Source: a bacterium (GTDB taxonomy: Bacteria > Orphanbacterota > Orphanbacteria > Orphanbacterales > Orphanbacteraceae). Taken from it: DNA of 64,000 nucleotides. Made by a program: the position numbers and the translations under genes. Shown piece by piece: positions 1 through 11,100 of this stretch (position 1 is its first letter; every line of letters begins with the position of its first letter). The notes under the pieces were generated by a model. The model saw nothing but the letters and a program-made list of their open reading frames with translations, was not told where the DNA came from and searched no databases. The stretch covers positions 671,892 to 735,891 of the forward strand of contig JALGYY010000017.1 in the NCBI GenBank assembly GCA_025782575.1, written 5' to 3'.

Positions 1-1405
1 GCAGATCTTCTCCACTTCCCTGCGAGAGAATGGTGTGACAGGCATTGCAGTCGTTTGTAATTTTACGTCCGTCGTCGCTCTTATGATTCCCGAGGTGGCA
101 TCGCATGCAGCCGGGATTGATGAAGTGCCCGATGTTATCCGGGTACGCCGACCAGCGGACTTTCATCTCGGGAAAGATATTCTGGGAGAAGGCCTGCTGC
201 GTGGCGAGAACGGCATTCTCGATCGAACCTCCCCGGTTTTCATGGATATCGGGATACTCGTTCAGATAGAAAGAGAGAATCCCGTTGGCGGTAGCATGGA
301 GCGCCTCATCTTCCGTTTCGTACTCGGCCGCCATCAACTCGGTGGCCACGCGCTTGATCTCGGGCAGATCCCGGTCGATCCGGCCGGTCAGAATGGCCTG
401 GTCAATCGCATGGTCTGGCGATGAATAGGTGTGGCTCGGTCTGTTGTGACAATCCATGCAGTCCATGATGCGCGGGGTAGCCGCCTCAATTTCCTCTTCG
501 GTAAGAGGATTCTCCTCATCCTGATAGGTGGTCACACGCCCGGTCCGCCGATCGGTGATTCGAACCCACGGGATCTCCTGTCGCCGTTCGTCCCTCGGGA
601 TGTACTCGACCTTCATCGAGATGTTCATATGCCAATGAATGCCGGAAGTCTGACCTGTCTTCGGGTCCCCCCCTCCGGTCTTGATCAGCATGTTGATCGA
701 CCACGGGCTGTTCTCTTCGTCGTACATGAAGTGATTGAACTGCCGCTGCTGAGCGCCGAAAAACCTCTCCGGCCAGTGACACTGCTCACACGTCTCCTGC
801 GCTGGTCTCAGGTTCTTGATCGGAGTCCGAATAGGGCGGGGATACTTGTTAGTCGCCACAGCGTAAACCTGATAGGCGCCCGCAAGCTTCGACTTGGCGT
901 ACCATCCAGCGCCCGCCCCGACATGGCAATCTGTGCAGGGAACCCGTGCATGAGGTGAATTCTGATAGGCGACAAACTCCGGCTTCATCACGGTGTGGCA
1001 CGTCTGCCCGCAGAATTCCACTGATTCCGTATGATGAAATGCCTGATAGCTTCCCATGATGCTCAAAATGATAAATACCAAAGATCCCATGCTCACTAGA
1101 ATGAGCGTTCTCCTGTGATCCGGCAGATTGAGGTCGATGCGGGGCCACCTTACGGTTACCTCTGACGCGGGTCTCTTTCGGCGCCGCCACCTGCGAAAAA
1201 CTCCGATCGGGATCAGAAGAAGGCCAAAGAAGAGGATGGGGGGAAGAACCATGAAGACGAAAATGCCGCTGTATGGATTAGATGCGCCGGTCATCGCCTC
1301 GAGCCCGAGAACCACGACCATCGTCAGCCCGGTAATAAGTACCATCAGGGTTCCGACGAGCGTGATCTTGTTCTGCGCATATCTGAGAATGATCAGTTTG
1401 TGCAT
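1..1405 (-). CDS. NapC/NirT-type membrane-anchored multiheme cytochrome c (truncated by window edge)
   Basis: Reverse-strand reading from ATG at 1405: MHKLIILRYAQNKITLVGTLMVLITGLTMVVVLGLEAM..., a second TM segment, then VEFCGQTCHTVMKPEFVAYQNSPHARVPCTDCHVGAGAGWYAKSKL...TCEQCHWPERFFG...CMDCHNRPSHTY...GCMRCHLGNH...DCNACHTIL. The frame stays open to position 1. Confidence 0.88.
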   Translation of the reverse strand, partial: MHKLIILRYAQNKITLVGTLMVLITGLTMVVVLGLEAMTGASNPYSGIFVFMVLPPILFFGLLLIPIGVFRRWRRRKRPASEVTVRWPRIDLNLPDHRRTLILVSMGSLVFIILSIMGSYQAFHHTESVEFCGQTCHTVMKPEFVAYQNSPHARVPCTDCHVGAGAGWYAKSKLAGAYQVYAVATNKYPRPIRTPIKNLRPAQETCEQCHWPERFFGAQQRQFNHFMYDEENSPWSINMLIKTGGGDPKTGQTSGIHWHMNISMKVEYIPRDERRQEIPWVRITDRRTGRVTTYQDEENPLTEEEIEAATPRIMDCMDCHNRPSHTYSSPDHAIDQAILTGRIDRDLPEIKRVATELMAAEYETEDEALHATANGILSFYLNEYPDIHENRGGSIENAVLATQQAFSQNIFPEMKVRWSAYPDNIGHFINPGCMRCHLGNHKSDDGRKITNDCNACHTILSQGSGEDL

Positions 1406-1881
1406 GATACCGTCATCCTGTCAGGGTCTATCCTGCGCGCAGGAGCTGTGATTCGGACTTCCGGCCTGTTCATCTGAACCCACCCTGTCGGTTGGAGGAA
1501 TACTCATCTCCCCAAACTCGGGCAGCCCGATATAATCGAGCCGTCCGAACTCCTGTACAGAATAGGTACATCGTGGATGACTGCCACCTTCTTTTCCTTA
1601 ATTTGTCGTAAGTAAATTGATTGCCGGGACTACGTGTCCCCCGACGCCTGAACTCGCTTAACTACTGTATTTACAACTCGTTACCATGCTACTGACATTG
1701 GCAACCTTGACATCTTACCTGGAATATGAATCTTCTAGTTATGATTTGAGAACTCCCTGAGAAGGGAGCTGGGCCGGAGGGATGAGAATATTTCTATATT
1801 CGCTTGGCAATTTCAAGCCGATAGAATAGATTAGTACATGGTCAAGTGTTAATACATGGGCTCAGGCCACGGAGGTCCGAA

Positions 1882-3597
1882 ATGAAACGGATGATGATGA
1901 TGCTTCTGGCGCTTGTTGCGCTCAATCTCTCCTTCGTCGGTTGCGGCGATGACGATGACGACGGTCCGGTCGGCGTGGCTGATCCGGCGATCAAGGTGAC
2001 CATCACGGCCACGCCGTCTACCACCGATACCGGAATGAAAGTGGCGGTTTCCGCTGCTGCCGTAGTTTCTGATCCATCGAAACTCGACGGCCTCGTCTAC
2101 CAATGGTTGTCAGCGGCCGGAAGTTTTTCCGATGCCTCTGCCGAGTCTACGTCATGGACAGCCCCGGATTCCGCCGGGCTTTTCACTGTGACTGTCACGG
2201 TAACCAACGGGGATGATGTAGGGATCGACACGAAAGACATCATTGTCGGCGCGTACGTCGCGCTTACCGATCCATTCTACCGGGGTGCCTCTGCTTACTG
2301 CGTCAATTGCCATAATGGTGGCGTGGGCGATCAATACACGACCTGGGTGAACACGCCGCACGCCGGCGCGATCGATGCGCTCGCCGCCATCGGCATGGAT
2401 GAGAACGAAAACTGCCTCGGCTGTCATACGGTCGGAACATACGGTCTGGTCGACGGTATTCCCGGCACTGATGATCTCGATAACGGGGGCTACGATGAGA
2501 CCGCTGTCGCAAGGCTCGCCGGCGTACAGTGCGAGAACTGCCACGGCCCGGGGAGCGAACACGCCAACAACGGGAACTTCGGTAACATCCATATCTCCAT
2601 GGATGCACAGCTTTGCGGCCAGTGCCATACCGATGAGCACCATCCTACGTTCGACGAGTGGGAGACCTCAGGACATGGCTCGGGAGCGGCGACGGAAGAT
2701 GGCTTCCAGACATTCCGCACCGGTTGCGCCAAATGCCATAATGGTGTCGAGGCGGTCACCTACCTCGACGACCCGCTGAATTACGAGGAGCCGGCTTCGG
2801 TAACGGAAACGGCCAAAATAGTCTGCGCCACCTGTCATGATCCTCATAGTGATGAAAACCATCACCAACTCCGTAACGCGTCGGTTACAGACGTGATTCT
2901 TCCAAACTCGGTGATCGTGGAAGATGCGGGTGCGGGGAGGCTCTGCATGTCGTGCCACAACGGCCGTCGGCAGGATTTCGACGTGATTGAACACATCTTT
3001 GAAGGCTCAAGCCACTTCGGCCCGCACCACTCGGTGCAGGGTGACATGCTGAAGGGTGTGAACGCCTACGAGGAGATCGACGAAAGCTTTACGTTCGCAT
3101 CAAGCAAGCACCTGCTCGTAAAAGACGGCTGCGTGCACTGTCATACACATGGGCACGACGGTGACCTGGCGAACGGCATCCCCAATTTCACCGGCCACAC
3201 GTTTGAGCCGACAGTGGAAGCGTGTTTCGAGTGCCACGGCACGATCAGCGACTTCGCCGATATCGGTGCCAAAGAAGATTATGATGGCGACGGCTCGGTA
3301 GAGGGTGTTCAGGGCGAGGTGGAAGGTCTGCTTGAGACACTTGAAGCAATCATCATCGCCGACTGCGCGACAGGCGACTGCACCGATTCCCTGACCGTCG
3401 ATTTCGAGCATTTCATCGGCGACACGCTTCTGACCAGCGTTGATCAGCGGAAGGCGGCGTACAACTGGACGTTCGTCAAGTTCGACGGATCCACCGGTGT
3501 TCACAACCGGACGTACGCGGTACAATTGCTCCAGCAGAGCATCGAGTTCCTCGACGACTCGGCGCTGAAGCATGCCACCATTCTGTTGGGGGACTGA
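1882..3597 (+). CDS. Multiheme cytochrome c lipoprotein with N-terminal PKD/Ig-like domain (9 CxxCH)
   Basis: RBS ggaggt at 1871 before ATG 1882; signal MKRMMMMLLALVALNLSFVGCGDDDDD (lipobox-like); nine CxxCH motifs (CVNCH, CLGCH, CENCH, CGQCH, CAKCH, CATCH, CMSCH, CVHCH, CFECH). Confidence 0.88.
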   Translation: MKRMMMMLLALVALNLSFVGCGDDDDDGPVGVADPAIKVTITATPSTTDTGMKVAVSAAAVVSDPSKLDGLVYQWLSAAGSFSDASAESTSWTAPDSAGLFTVTVTVTNGDDVGIDTKDIIVGAYVALTDPFYRGASAYCVNCHNGGVGDQYTTWVNTPHAGAIDALAAIGMDENENCLGCHTVGTYGLVDGIPGTDDLDNGGYDETAVARLAGVQCENCHGPGSEHANNGNFGNIHISMDAQLCGQCHTDEHHPTFDEWETSGHGSGAATEDGFQTFRTGCAKCHNGVEAVTYLDDPLNYEEPASVTETAKIVCATCHDPHSDENHHQLRNASVTDVILPNSVIVEDAGAGRLCMSCHNGRRQDFDVIEHIFEGSSHFGPHHSVQGDMLKGVNAYEEIDESFTFASSKHLLVKDGCVHCHTHGHDGDLANGIPNFTGHTFEPTVEACFECHGTISDFADIGAKEDYDGDGSVEGVQGEVEGLLETLEAIIIADCATGDCTDSLTVDFEHFIGDTLLTSVDQRKAAYNWTFVKFDGSTGVHNRTYAVQLLQQSIEFLDDSALKHATILLGD

Positions 3598-3629
3598 TCA
3601 TCAACAGGGCTCGATCAGAAAGGCGCAAC

Positions 3630-4922
3630 ATGATGCGCAGAGCGACGCAAGCATTGCTGGTGGCGGCGGCCCTCGGGACCGCTCTCCCGGCATCATCCGA
3701 TCAGACGACAGCCGGACCCGCCTGGTGGGTCCGGTCGAGAACCACGGCATACGTTTTCCAGACGGAGAACGGGACCGGCATCGATGAGGACCGTTTCGGT
3801 TTCTACCAACATCTCGGCGGAGCGGTTACCGGGATTGCGGACGGGAAGCTTTCCTTCCGGTTCTCCGGGCGCGCCGCCGACGATCTCGAACTCGACGAGC
3901 GGATCACCGACCGGGCGCGTATTTACACCGCCTATGTCGATGCCAGACTGAACCCTCAGTTCTCAGCCCGCATAGGCCGCCAGTTCATTCATCGGTCAAC
4001 GCTTGCTTTGACCGTGGACGGCGCTCTTCTCTCCTATAGTCCCACTCCAAAATGGGCCGCCGAGGCGTGGGGGGGGCTTCAGTCTCCTCTTGTCACCTCC
4101 TACCGCGACCGTGTGGGCGATTTCGGTGAGGATGCGGTCTATGGTGCGAGAATTACGATGCATCCCGATAGACAGTCAAAAATCGGCGTGTCAATCGCGA
4201 CGCGGGAGCGTGACGGGGTGACTGCCGAGACTCCTCTCGGTTTCGAGGGGTCATACAGGCCCTGCCGGGACATCGCCCTTCGTGGCCATGCCTCCTACGA
4301 CCTGGAACAGGAATTCTGGACCCGCGCCGAATCATACGGCCGCTGGCAACCGGAAGGGAAACTGCCGACGGTGACCCTCCAGTTTGTCGACCGCCACCCG
4401 CGAATCGATGCAACGTCCTACTTCAAGAGATTCGACGATGTCGAGAGAATCCAGCTCGTCAGGGGCGCTCTCCGCTGGGAACATGATTGCAGGTTCGGCG
4501 GCGAGGTAGAGGGTTTCGGTGCCTACGTCGACGATCGTTCCTCAACCCGTCTGGGTCTTGCTCTCCTTCTTCCTTACGGCCGTGTCGGCTATTCCACACG
4601 GTTCGGTGATACCGGCGAAGAGGATCGGTGGTACGGCGATCTCGGGATCTCCCCCACTGACTGGCTTCGTCTCGAAGGAGGAGCGTCGATTTCGGCATAC
4701 GCCCTTCTCGAAGATGCCCCTGACGATCTCGAACGGGATCTGATCTCGGGATACGGGCGGCTCCGTGTCGATATTCGTCAGGGGGCCGATCTCATCCTCG
4801 AGATCCAGACGATTGAAAACCCGGTCTATGAAGAGGATATCCGATTCCTGGCCGGTCTCGATCTGACGGCGGCAGGCGGCACCGCCTGGTCGGCGCTCGG
4901 ACCGGGGAGGTGGCTCCGATGA
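3630..4922 (+). CDS. Outer-membrane beta-barrel (porin-like) protein, candidate sheath of a porin-cytochrome conduit
   Basis: Signal peptide followed by alternating amphipathic strands typical of a beta-barrel; sits between multiheme cytochrome genes and overlaps the next ORF by ATGA. Confidence 0.65.
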   Translation: MMRRATQALLVAAALGTALPASSDQTTAGPAWWVRSRTTAYVFQTENGTGIDEDRFGFYQHLGGAVTGIADGKLSFRFSGRAADDLELDERITDRARIYTAYVDARLNPQFSARIGRQFIHRSTLALTVDGALLSYSPTPKWAAEAWGGLQSPLVTSYRDRVGDFGEDAVYGARITMHPDRQSKIGVSIATRERDGVTAETPLGFEGSYRPCRDIALRGHASYDLEQEFWTRAESYGRWQPEGKLPTVTLQFVDRHPRIDATSYFKRFDDVERIQLVRGALRWEHDCRFGGEVEGFGAYVDDRSSTRLGLALLLPYGRVGYSTRFGDTGEEDRWYGDLGISPTDWLRLEGGASISAYALLEDAPDDLERDLISGYGRLRVDIRQGADLILEIQTIENPVYEEDIRFLAGLDLTAAGGTAWSALGPGRWLR

Positions 4923-5788
4923 AAATTCTCATAACAGCCGTCGGTGCCGTTCTCATTCTGGTAACAGCGACTCTGGTGATCGGCACGCCCGCCGACCATC
5001 TCCCGGCGATCCATGCGATCCATGGGGAGCTGGAACTGGAATGCGCGGACTGCCATGAAGGGGTGACCGAATCGACCCGCGGGAGCGACGATCTCCTTCC
5101 TGCAAAAGATTTATGCGCTGAGTGTCACGATGTAGAAGCGGTTGACGAATGCGCGATGTGTCATTCAGATCCGGAGCATGCCACGGCATTATCACGGCGA
5201 ACCGAGCGTGCTCAGAATTACAACCACTCGGTACATCTGGGCCTCGATCTCGTTTGTGCCGACTGCCACGGAGACGCGGTAACAGGAGAGCCGGAGCGGG
5301 CGGAAATGGCCCTCTGCCGTACATGTCACGAGACCTCGGGGGGGGGCGATGACTGCCTGTTGTGCCACGCTGATGGAGAAGATCTCCTGCCGTCCGATCA
5401 TCGAGCCGGATGGGAGTGGTTCCACGGCGGCGAAGCACGGGTTAACGAAGCCTCATGCGCGAACTGCCATGTTCAGTCGGAATGCCAGGACTGCCATGCA
5501 GGCGACAATGTGCGGCCCAGGGCTCACGGCCTGAACTATGAGTTCCGACATGCCCTCGACGCGAAAGGCAATGATATGGATTGCGCTGCCTGTCACAGTG
5601 AGCCGCAATTCTGCGCCGGCTGCCATCTGGCCAATCAGGTACTCCCGGAGAGCCATTCCCGGGGAGACTGGCTCGGCTCACGAGGCGGCCGGCACGCTGA
5701 AGACGCGATTTTTGAGATGGAAAGCTGCATAGCCTGCCATGACCAGGGGGCGGCGGCGCCGATTTGCGCCGAGTGTCACGGGGAGTGA
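4919..5788 (+). CDS. Periplasmic multiheme cytochrome c (12 CxxCH), MtrA/OmaB-like role inferred
   Basis: MKILITAVGAVLILVTATLVIG signal; twelve CxxCH motifs in about 290 aa (CADCH, CAECH, CAMCH, CADCH, CRTCH, CLLCH, CANCH, CQDCH, CAACH, CAGCH, CIACH, CAECH). Confidence 0.85.
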   Translation: MKILITAVGAVLILVTATLVIGTPADHLPAIHAIHGELELECADCHEGVTESTRGSDDLLPAKDLCAECHDVEAVDECAMCHSDPEHATALSRRTERAQNYNHSVHLGLDLVCADCHGDAVTGEPERAEMALCRTCHETSGGGDDCLLCHADGEDLLPSDHRAGWEWFHGGEARVNEASCANCHVQSECQDCHAGDNVRPRAHGLNYEFRHALDAKGNDMDCAACHSEPQFCAGCHLANQVLPESHSRGDWLGSRGGRHAEDAIFEMESCIACHDQGAAAPICAECHGE

Positions 5789-5792
5789 TCGG

Positions 5793-6368
5793 ATGATGTT
5801 TCACCAACTGAAAAAGTTGACGGGGCTTGCGCTGGTAACCGTGCCGTTGATCCTGATTGCGATCTCCGGCTGCGCCGATCGTAAGTCTCCGGTAGAAATC
5901 GAAGCACACGTAACGGAATGGAATCAAGTGACTTCCGGCGATTTCCATGGCATTCAGGTCAAATCACGTGGGCCGGGGACTTGCCAGAGTTGCCATGGAA
6001 GCGACCTTCTAGGGGAAGGGGACGTTCCCAGCTGCACCGATTGCCACGCCGGAGCCGGCGGACATCCGTTTGATTTCGAAGAGCCGTGGGCCGACCCGTT
6101 CCACGGCGACACGATCGCAAGTAAAGGAAACCGGAGCTGCGTGACCTGTCACGGGGCTGATTTCAGGGGAGGCTGGAGCGGCGTATCCTGTTACACATGC
6201 CACGCCGGCGGCCCGAGCGGACATCCGGATGGATGGCTGAATTCGCGCGCCCCGACTTTCCATGGAACTCCCGTCTATCTTGAGGGTGTTGCCGATTGTG
6301 AACGTTGTCACGGACCGAATTTACTGGGCGGAACAAGCGGTGTTGCTTGCTCCGACTGTCATAACTGA
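5793..6368 (+). CDS. Multiheme cytochrome c lipoprotein (6 CxxCH)
   Basis: MMFHQLKKLTGLALVTVPLILIAISGCAD lipobox; CQSCH, CTDCH, CVTCH, CYTCH, CERCH, CSDCH. Confidence 0.8.
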   Translation: MMFHQLKKLTGLALVTVPLILIAISGCADRKSPVEIEAHVTEWNQVTSGDFHGIQVKSRGPGTCQSCHGSDLLGEGDVPSCTDCHAGAGGHPFDFEEPWADPFHGDTIASKGNRSCVTCHGADFRGGWSGVSCYTCHAGGPSGHPDGWLNSRAPTFHGTPVYLEGVADCERCHGPNLLGGTSGVACSDCHN

Positions 6369-6404
6369 GCCCGGATCGAAGGTCGGGCAGGAGGCAATAG
6401 TCGC

Positions 6405-6959
6405 GTGAAAAAGATCGTGGTTTTTCTCGGCATCGCAATCTTCATGACAATGGCGGGCACAAGCGTTGCGCAGGATGCAGAGGCAGCCGAAGAGGCGGCC
6501 ACTTACAAAGGTTCCAAGAAGTGCAAAATGTGCCACAAGGATCAGTACAACATATGGCTGGAATCGCCCCACGCAACCGCCTTCGATAAACTGGAAGAAG
6601 CGGACCAGGCAAAAGAAGATTGCGTCGCCTGTCACGTCATGGGCAAGGTCGACGGGAGCGTCGAGCACGCCGAGCCGGGCGTGGGGTGTGAAAGTTGCCA
6701 CAACCCTGGCAGCAAGTACGCGGCGAAGGGTGTCATGAGCAAGAAGACGTTCAAGGCTGACCCGGAAGGTTCCAAGGAGAACTGGTACACCCTCGGGCTG
6801 GTCAAACCGACCGAAGAGAACTGTGTGGCTTGCCATAATGAAAAGAGCCCTAATTTCGAGGGCTTCGACTTCGACAAGTACATGGCAAAGATTCGCCACT
6901 GGGATCTTGACGAACTCGAGGCGGCGGAAACACCGGCTACTGAAGAGACTGTAAAATAA
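6405..6959 (+). CDS. Tetraheme cytochrome c (cytochrome c554-like)
   Basis: MKKIVVFLGIAIFMTMAGTSVAQ signal; four CxxCH motifs (CKMCH, CVACH, CESCH, CVACH). Confidence 0.82.
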   Translation: MKKIVVFLGIAIFMTMAGTSVAQDAEAAEEAATYKGSKKCKMCHKDQYNIWLESPHATAFDKLEEADQAKEDCVACHVMGKVDGSVEHAEPGVGCESCHNPGSKYAAKGVMSKKTFKADPEGSKENWYTLGLVKPTEENCVACHNEKSPNFEGFDFDKYMAKIRHWDLDELEAAETPATEETVK

Positions 6960-6985
6960 GACCGAATCGAAGTTTGATATTGATC

Positions 6986-7023
6986 GCGCGTCCTCGTCCA
7001 TGATGAGGACGCGCTGTCTTTTT
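6986..7023 (+). terminator. Rho-independent terminator after the cytochrome operon
   Basis: Perfect gcgcgtcctc/gaggacgcgc stem shortly after stop at 6959, then gtcttttt. Confidence 0.8.
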
Positions 7024-7387
7024 GAGAAGAATGGCCCGGATGAGACCTCGCAGTTGGTAAGTGACAACATAAGTGTTGAAGTTTCAGGCTCCCGCACGAC
7101 CGGTTCAGGTGAGCACACATCGATCGCCCCCCGCTTTGATCCATAAGGCCCGGCCTCCGGTCGACTATCGGCACCGATATTCTCCCCCAAACTTAAGAAA
7201 AGAAGAAACTACGCGAATAGTTGACCGGCGAGTCACTCTCAAATCGATAGTCAGGTTTACATAATCTGGGGGCAGAATAGTAGGGGGCGCCACTACGCCT
7301 GAATCAGCGAACACCAAAAGTAAAGCGACGGGATTGCTCCCGCCGCTTTTTACGATCCGTCTTGAACCGCGATCTACTCCCCGTCCG

Positions 7388-8143
7388 TTATCGGATCAGG
7401 GTCATCTTCTTGATCTGCTGCTCACTCCCTGCCTGAAGGCGGGTGAAGTAAACGCCGGATGAAACCGGGCGGCCGGCATCGTTCATGCCGTTCCAGGTCA
7501 CTTCCCTGGCGCCCGCCGATTCCGTGCGGGAGAGCAGGTTTCTCACAACCCGGCCGCTTACATCGAGCACCTGAAGCGACACATGGGTCGACATCGGAAG
7601 CTCGTAACGGATGCGGGTTGTCGGATTGAAGGGGTTCGGCGAGTTGCCGAGCAATCGAGTGGCAACGGGCACCACGTTGATACCCCGAGTGAGATCGATC
7701 TGTGTATCCACTTCCCAATTGCTGTCTGATGTGTGGAACGCCGCGATGTTGACATCCGTACGACCGGGATCGATCACGCGGAACCGGACGAAGCCGACCG
7801 TCGACTCATCGATCCGGCGCGCGGGTGTGGCAGAAGCGATCGTGACATCCACTATGCCACGCACCGTTCGATTGACCGGGCCGATCACGACAGACTCGCT
7901 GTAGAGATCGCCTTCGGCGAAATCGACAAATTCGAGTCCGGCCACATCATATGCCAGATCAAAATGTACCGCATGCGCTCCGCTCAGATTACCTACATCG
8001 ACGCGTACCTCGAGATAGCTGTCTTTCGCCTGCCCATCCGCGCCGTCCACGGCCAGGCTCGGCCGGGCACCGGCATTTTCGCCGGCGAGAGCCAGACTGC
8101 TCACGAGGGCGAGTGTCGCAAAAACTCCAATGAATCGATTCAA
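7388..8143 (-). CDS. Secreted cohesin-like domain protein with FlgD-like C-terminal tail
   Basis: Signal MNRFIGVFATLALVSSLALAGENAGA; cohesin-type SYLEVRVDVGNLSGAHAVHFDLAYDVAGLEFVDFAEGDLYSE; tail NSPNPFNPTTRIRYELP...VLDVSGRVVRNLL...SSGVYFTRLQAGSEQQIKKMTLIR. Confidence 0.75.
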   Translation of the reverse strand: MNRFIGVFATLALVSSLALAGENAGARPSLAVDGADGQAKDSYLEVRVDVGNLSGAHAVHFDLAYDVAGLEFVDFAEGDLYSESVVIGPVNRTVRGIVDVTIASATPARRIDESTVGFVRFRVIDPGRTDVNIAAFHTSDSNWEVDTQIDLTRGINVVPVATRLLGNSPNPFNPTTRIRYELPMSTHVSLQVLDVSGRVVRNLLSRTESAGAREVTWNGMNDAGRPVSSGVYFTRLQAGSEQQIKKMTLIR

Positions 8144-8158
8144 CAGTTCACTCCTCCC

Positions 8159-11100
8159 TTACGGACACTGATGTCCGGTCACCAGGTGTGTGAGATATAT
8201 GTTCGTGTCGAAAAAGTTCACGTCACCTGTTACGTCACCGTTCAGGTTACCGCAGTTACCGGTTCCCGCTATGAGATCGGGAAGATAAAGGAACGTATCG
8301 AAGAAATTGACATCTCCGTCTCCGTTAAAGTCCACGCTCCTGACCGAACCGGCGCCGGCGGCCGTGAGAGGAGTGCCGGATACGGTGGCACTCGCACTCA
8401 GCGCGGCACAACCGCCGACTTCGTTGACGACGAGCCAGACGCAGCCGGTGCTGTCACTGGCAGCCGTGGAAACAAGAGTGACCGATCCTGCCGGCTCACC
8501 GCAGACCTGCCAGGCCTGGCCGAGGGAGGACAGACCGGTCAGGTTCACGACCACATCGCCGGCTGGTACACCGACAATTGGAGCGCCGGAGCCATTGAGA
8601 ATAGTCACCTTGATGACGATCGAATCAGCGTCTCCAGCCGGGCATGTCGTTCCGGCCGTGATCGAGACGGATGACGAATCCGGATCGACGACGCTGCCGC
8701 CCGTTACATGAAGCGTCGCCGGCAGAGTCACCGTCGGGTCAGATAGATCGTTCGAACTGATATCGATATTGGCGTTGTAGTCTGCGGGGGTAAGTGCCGT
8801 GGCGTCGAACGTGACCGTCACGGTATCCGTCTCCCCTGCGGCAAGAGAGCCGCCGGCCGGGGCGAAGGCGAGCCATTCGACGCCGTCCGCCGAAATACTC
8901 ACATCGTCCACGAACCAGCCGGGATTCGCGTTGCTAAAGCCGTCAGTCGTGTCGAAATGGAATCGAATCCTGACGTTGTTGTCGTTGTGTGCCGACAGGT
9001 CGAGCGTGGTCAGTTTCCAACCACCGCTTGAACCGGATGTTCCCGATCGAAGAGGAAGCCACGCACCACCGTTCACCGACACATCGACGTTGCAGAAATC
9101 CCAACCTCCCTCCGTATTGTACGACTCGTAGAACGAGAGTGTGATCGGAGCAGATCCGTTGAGAGCGATTGAAGTCGACACAAGAGCATTCGATATCCGA
9201 TTGCCCGTGTTGTAGTCCGACCCGCCCGAAATTCCGCACCACCAGGACGTGGTAGGGGAATTGAAGTTCGTGGTCTGCTGGTGCCAGAGATCATCGGTCG
9301 ACGCATCTTCGAGAGTCGTGGTCCAGCCGTTGAGACCACTCTCCATGTCGTCGCTATAGATGACCGCTGCGACTTTGGTTCGCCGATCCAGAATCGATCT
9401 CTGAAGAAACTCGTATGTCCGCTCACGGTTCGCCGTGACGGAGGGGCCCTGGTTCGGAATCCCTCGAACGACGCCGCCAGCAACCACGCTCTTGGTGAAG
9501 GGCGCGGCCACACCGGCCAGATTGTAGGTCAGGAAACCGGTACCGACGTTGGAGACGAAGATGACGTCATTCGTCATCGTGCCTGCGGGCGTCGTTACGT
9601 CGAGCAGCGCCGGCGAAACGGCGATCTCGGGTGAGAGGCCGACGAGCGCGGAGCAGTCGTGACCATGGTTCGCAGCGCCGATGCAGATTTCCGTCCAGTG
9701 AGGCGTGCCATTTGTCAGGTTTCCGTCGTCATCGTCGGCGATGAGCATCGACAGGACCTGTCCCGGCTGATCGGTCGGAAGTATCATCGCCCGGCCATGA
9801 TGCCAGACGTTGCCGATCACATCGAAAGCGACCTGGGCCGTATTGGTGAGCTTCAGCTCCTGCCAGGCATCCCATACGACACCGGCGAGAATCTGGCCGC
9901 TGAAGTGATTCGCACCGGTCCAGTCTGCCGGGTACTGCAGAGTATTATCGGAGTTCCGAATCCCGCCGGTGCAGTTGTTCAGGAAGAACCCGAGCCCGAT
10001 GATCGATTCATCGGTCAGCAGATTAGCCACCACATCCGAGTTCCCCTCGTGGAGATCGCCCGGAGGGGACGCTTGCGAATCGTAGATTCTGTGGGTAATG
10101 CCGTGACCATACTCATGGTAGATCACATCGGATAGCTCGCCTGTATTACCGAATGAGGGGTCGCCGACACAGAAGTTGATTCCGATAAAGTCATACCAGG
10201 CATTGCCGGGGCAGAGTCCGCCGGTATTGCCGACCGTGACCGGATACTGGTAGTCGATGTCATCCAGGGTCGGCCCCGGGTCGAGGCCACGAATGTAGTT
10301 ATGAACGATATTGGTATGATAGAAGCAGGTCCGCTCGTCGTTTTCCGAGTTCCCCGTGTTCCAGTTGACCTGGAGTGTGTCACCGATATCGACCGTCCCG
10401 ATCTGAGCCGGATCGGCACCGGTAATGTCGAAGATCTTCGCCCACGGACCATCGAGAGCAGCCGACCACTGAGCTGATCCGACGAGACCATTGAACACGA
10501 AGTCTCCGTTCAGATCGGTTACCGCGGTGCCGAGTCCCGTGAACAGGATGTTGTGATCCGAGAGTTCGCGCGGAACGAGTGGGTTGCCGCAATAGTGCGG
10601 ATCGTAGACATCGGCGTCCACGTTCCCCTGCACGTCAGCGAACTTGAGCAGATTGACCCGGCGGAAAATCTGACCGTTCTCCGCGTTGACAAACGTCGAC
10701 CAGAGGCCGAACGGCGTCTGCACTCGCTGTTTGACGTCGTAGGCGAGGCGATAATCAACTTGCCCGTTTTCGATGATCGGGACGACCAGCAGTTCCGAGC
10801 TCTCGAAAAGGTCAGTCGCTCCGTTGAACCCGATATCCTCGGCAGCTGTTTGAATCGCCTCTGCCTCGGGAATCGAGGGAGTCGTTGAAATGTCAATGGC
10901 AGGATGAAAGTCCGAGCCGGCGACGAAGAGGCGCCCTCCCTCGGTAAATACCGCGTGAGCACGGCCGCCGTATACGGGAACACCCTCGTGTTCCTGATGA
11001 AATACGACAGACCATTTCCCCAGACCGTTATGAGCGTGATCCACAATCAGGTCACTGTCAGTCGTGCCGAAGAGTGACGTGTTATCCCGGAAGAATCGAC

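Noticed and set aside
6321-7190. 289-aa reverse ORF over the tetraheme cytochrome
   Set aside because: Antisense to a clear CxxCH protein and runs across its terminator; no recognisable motif.
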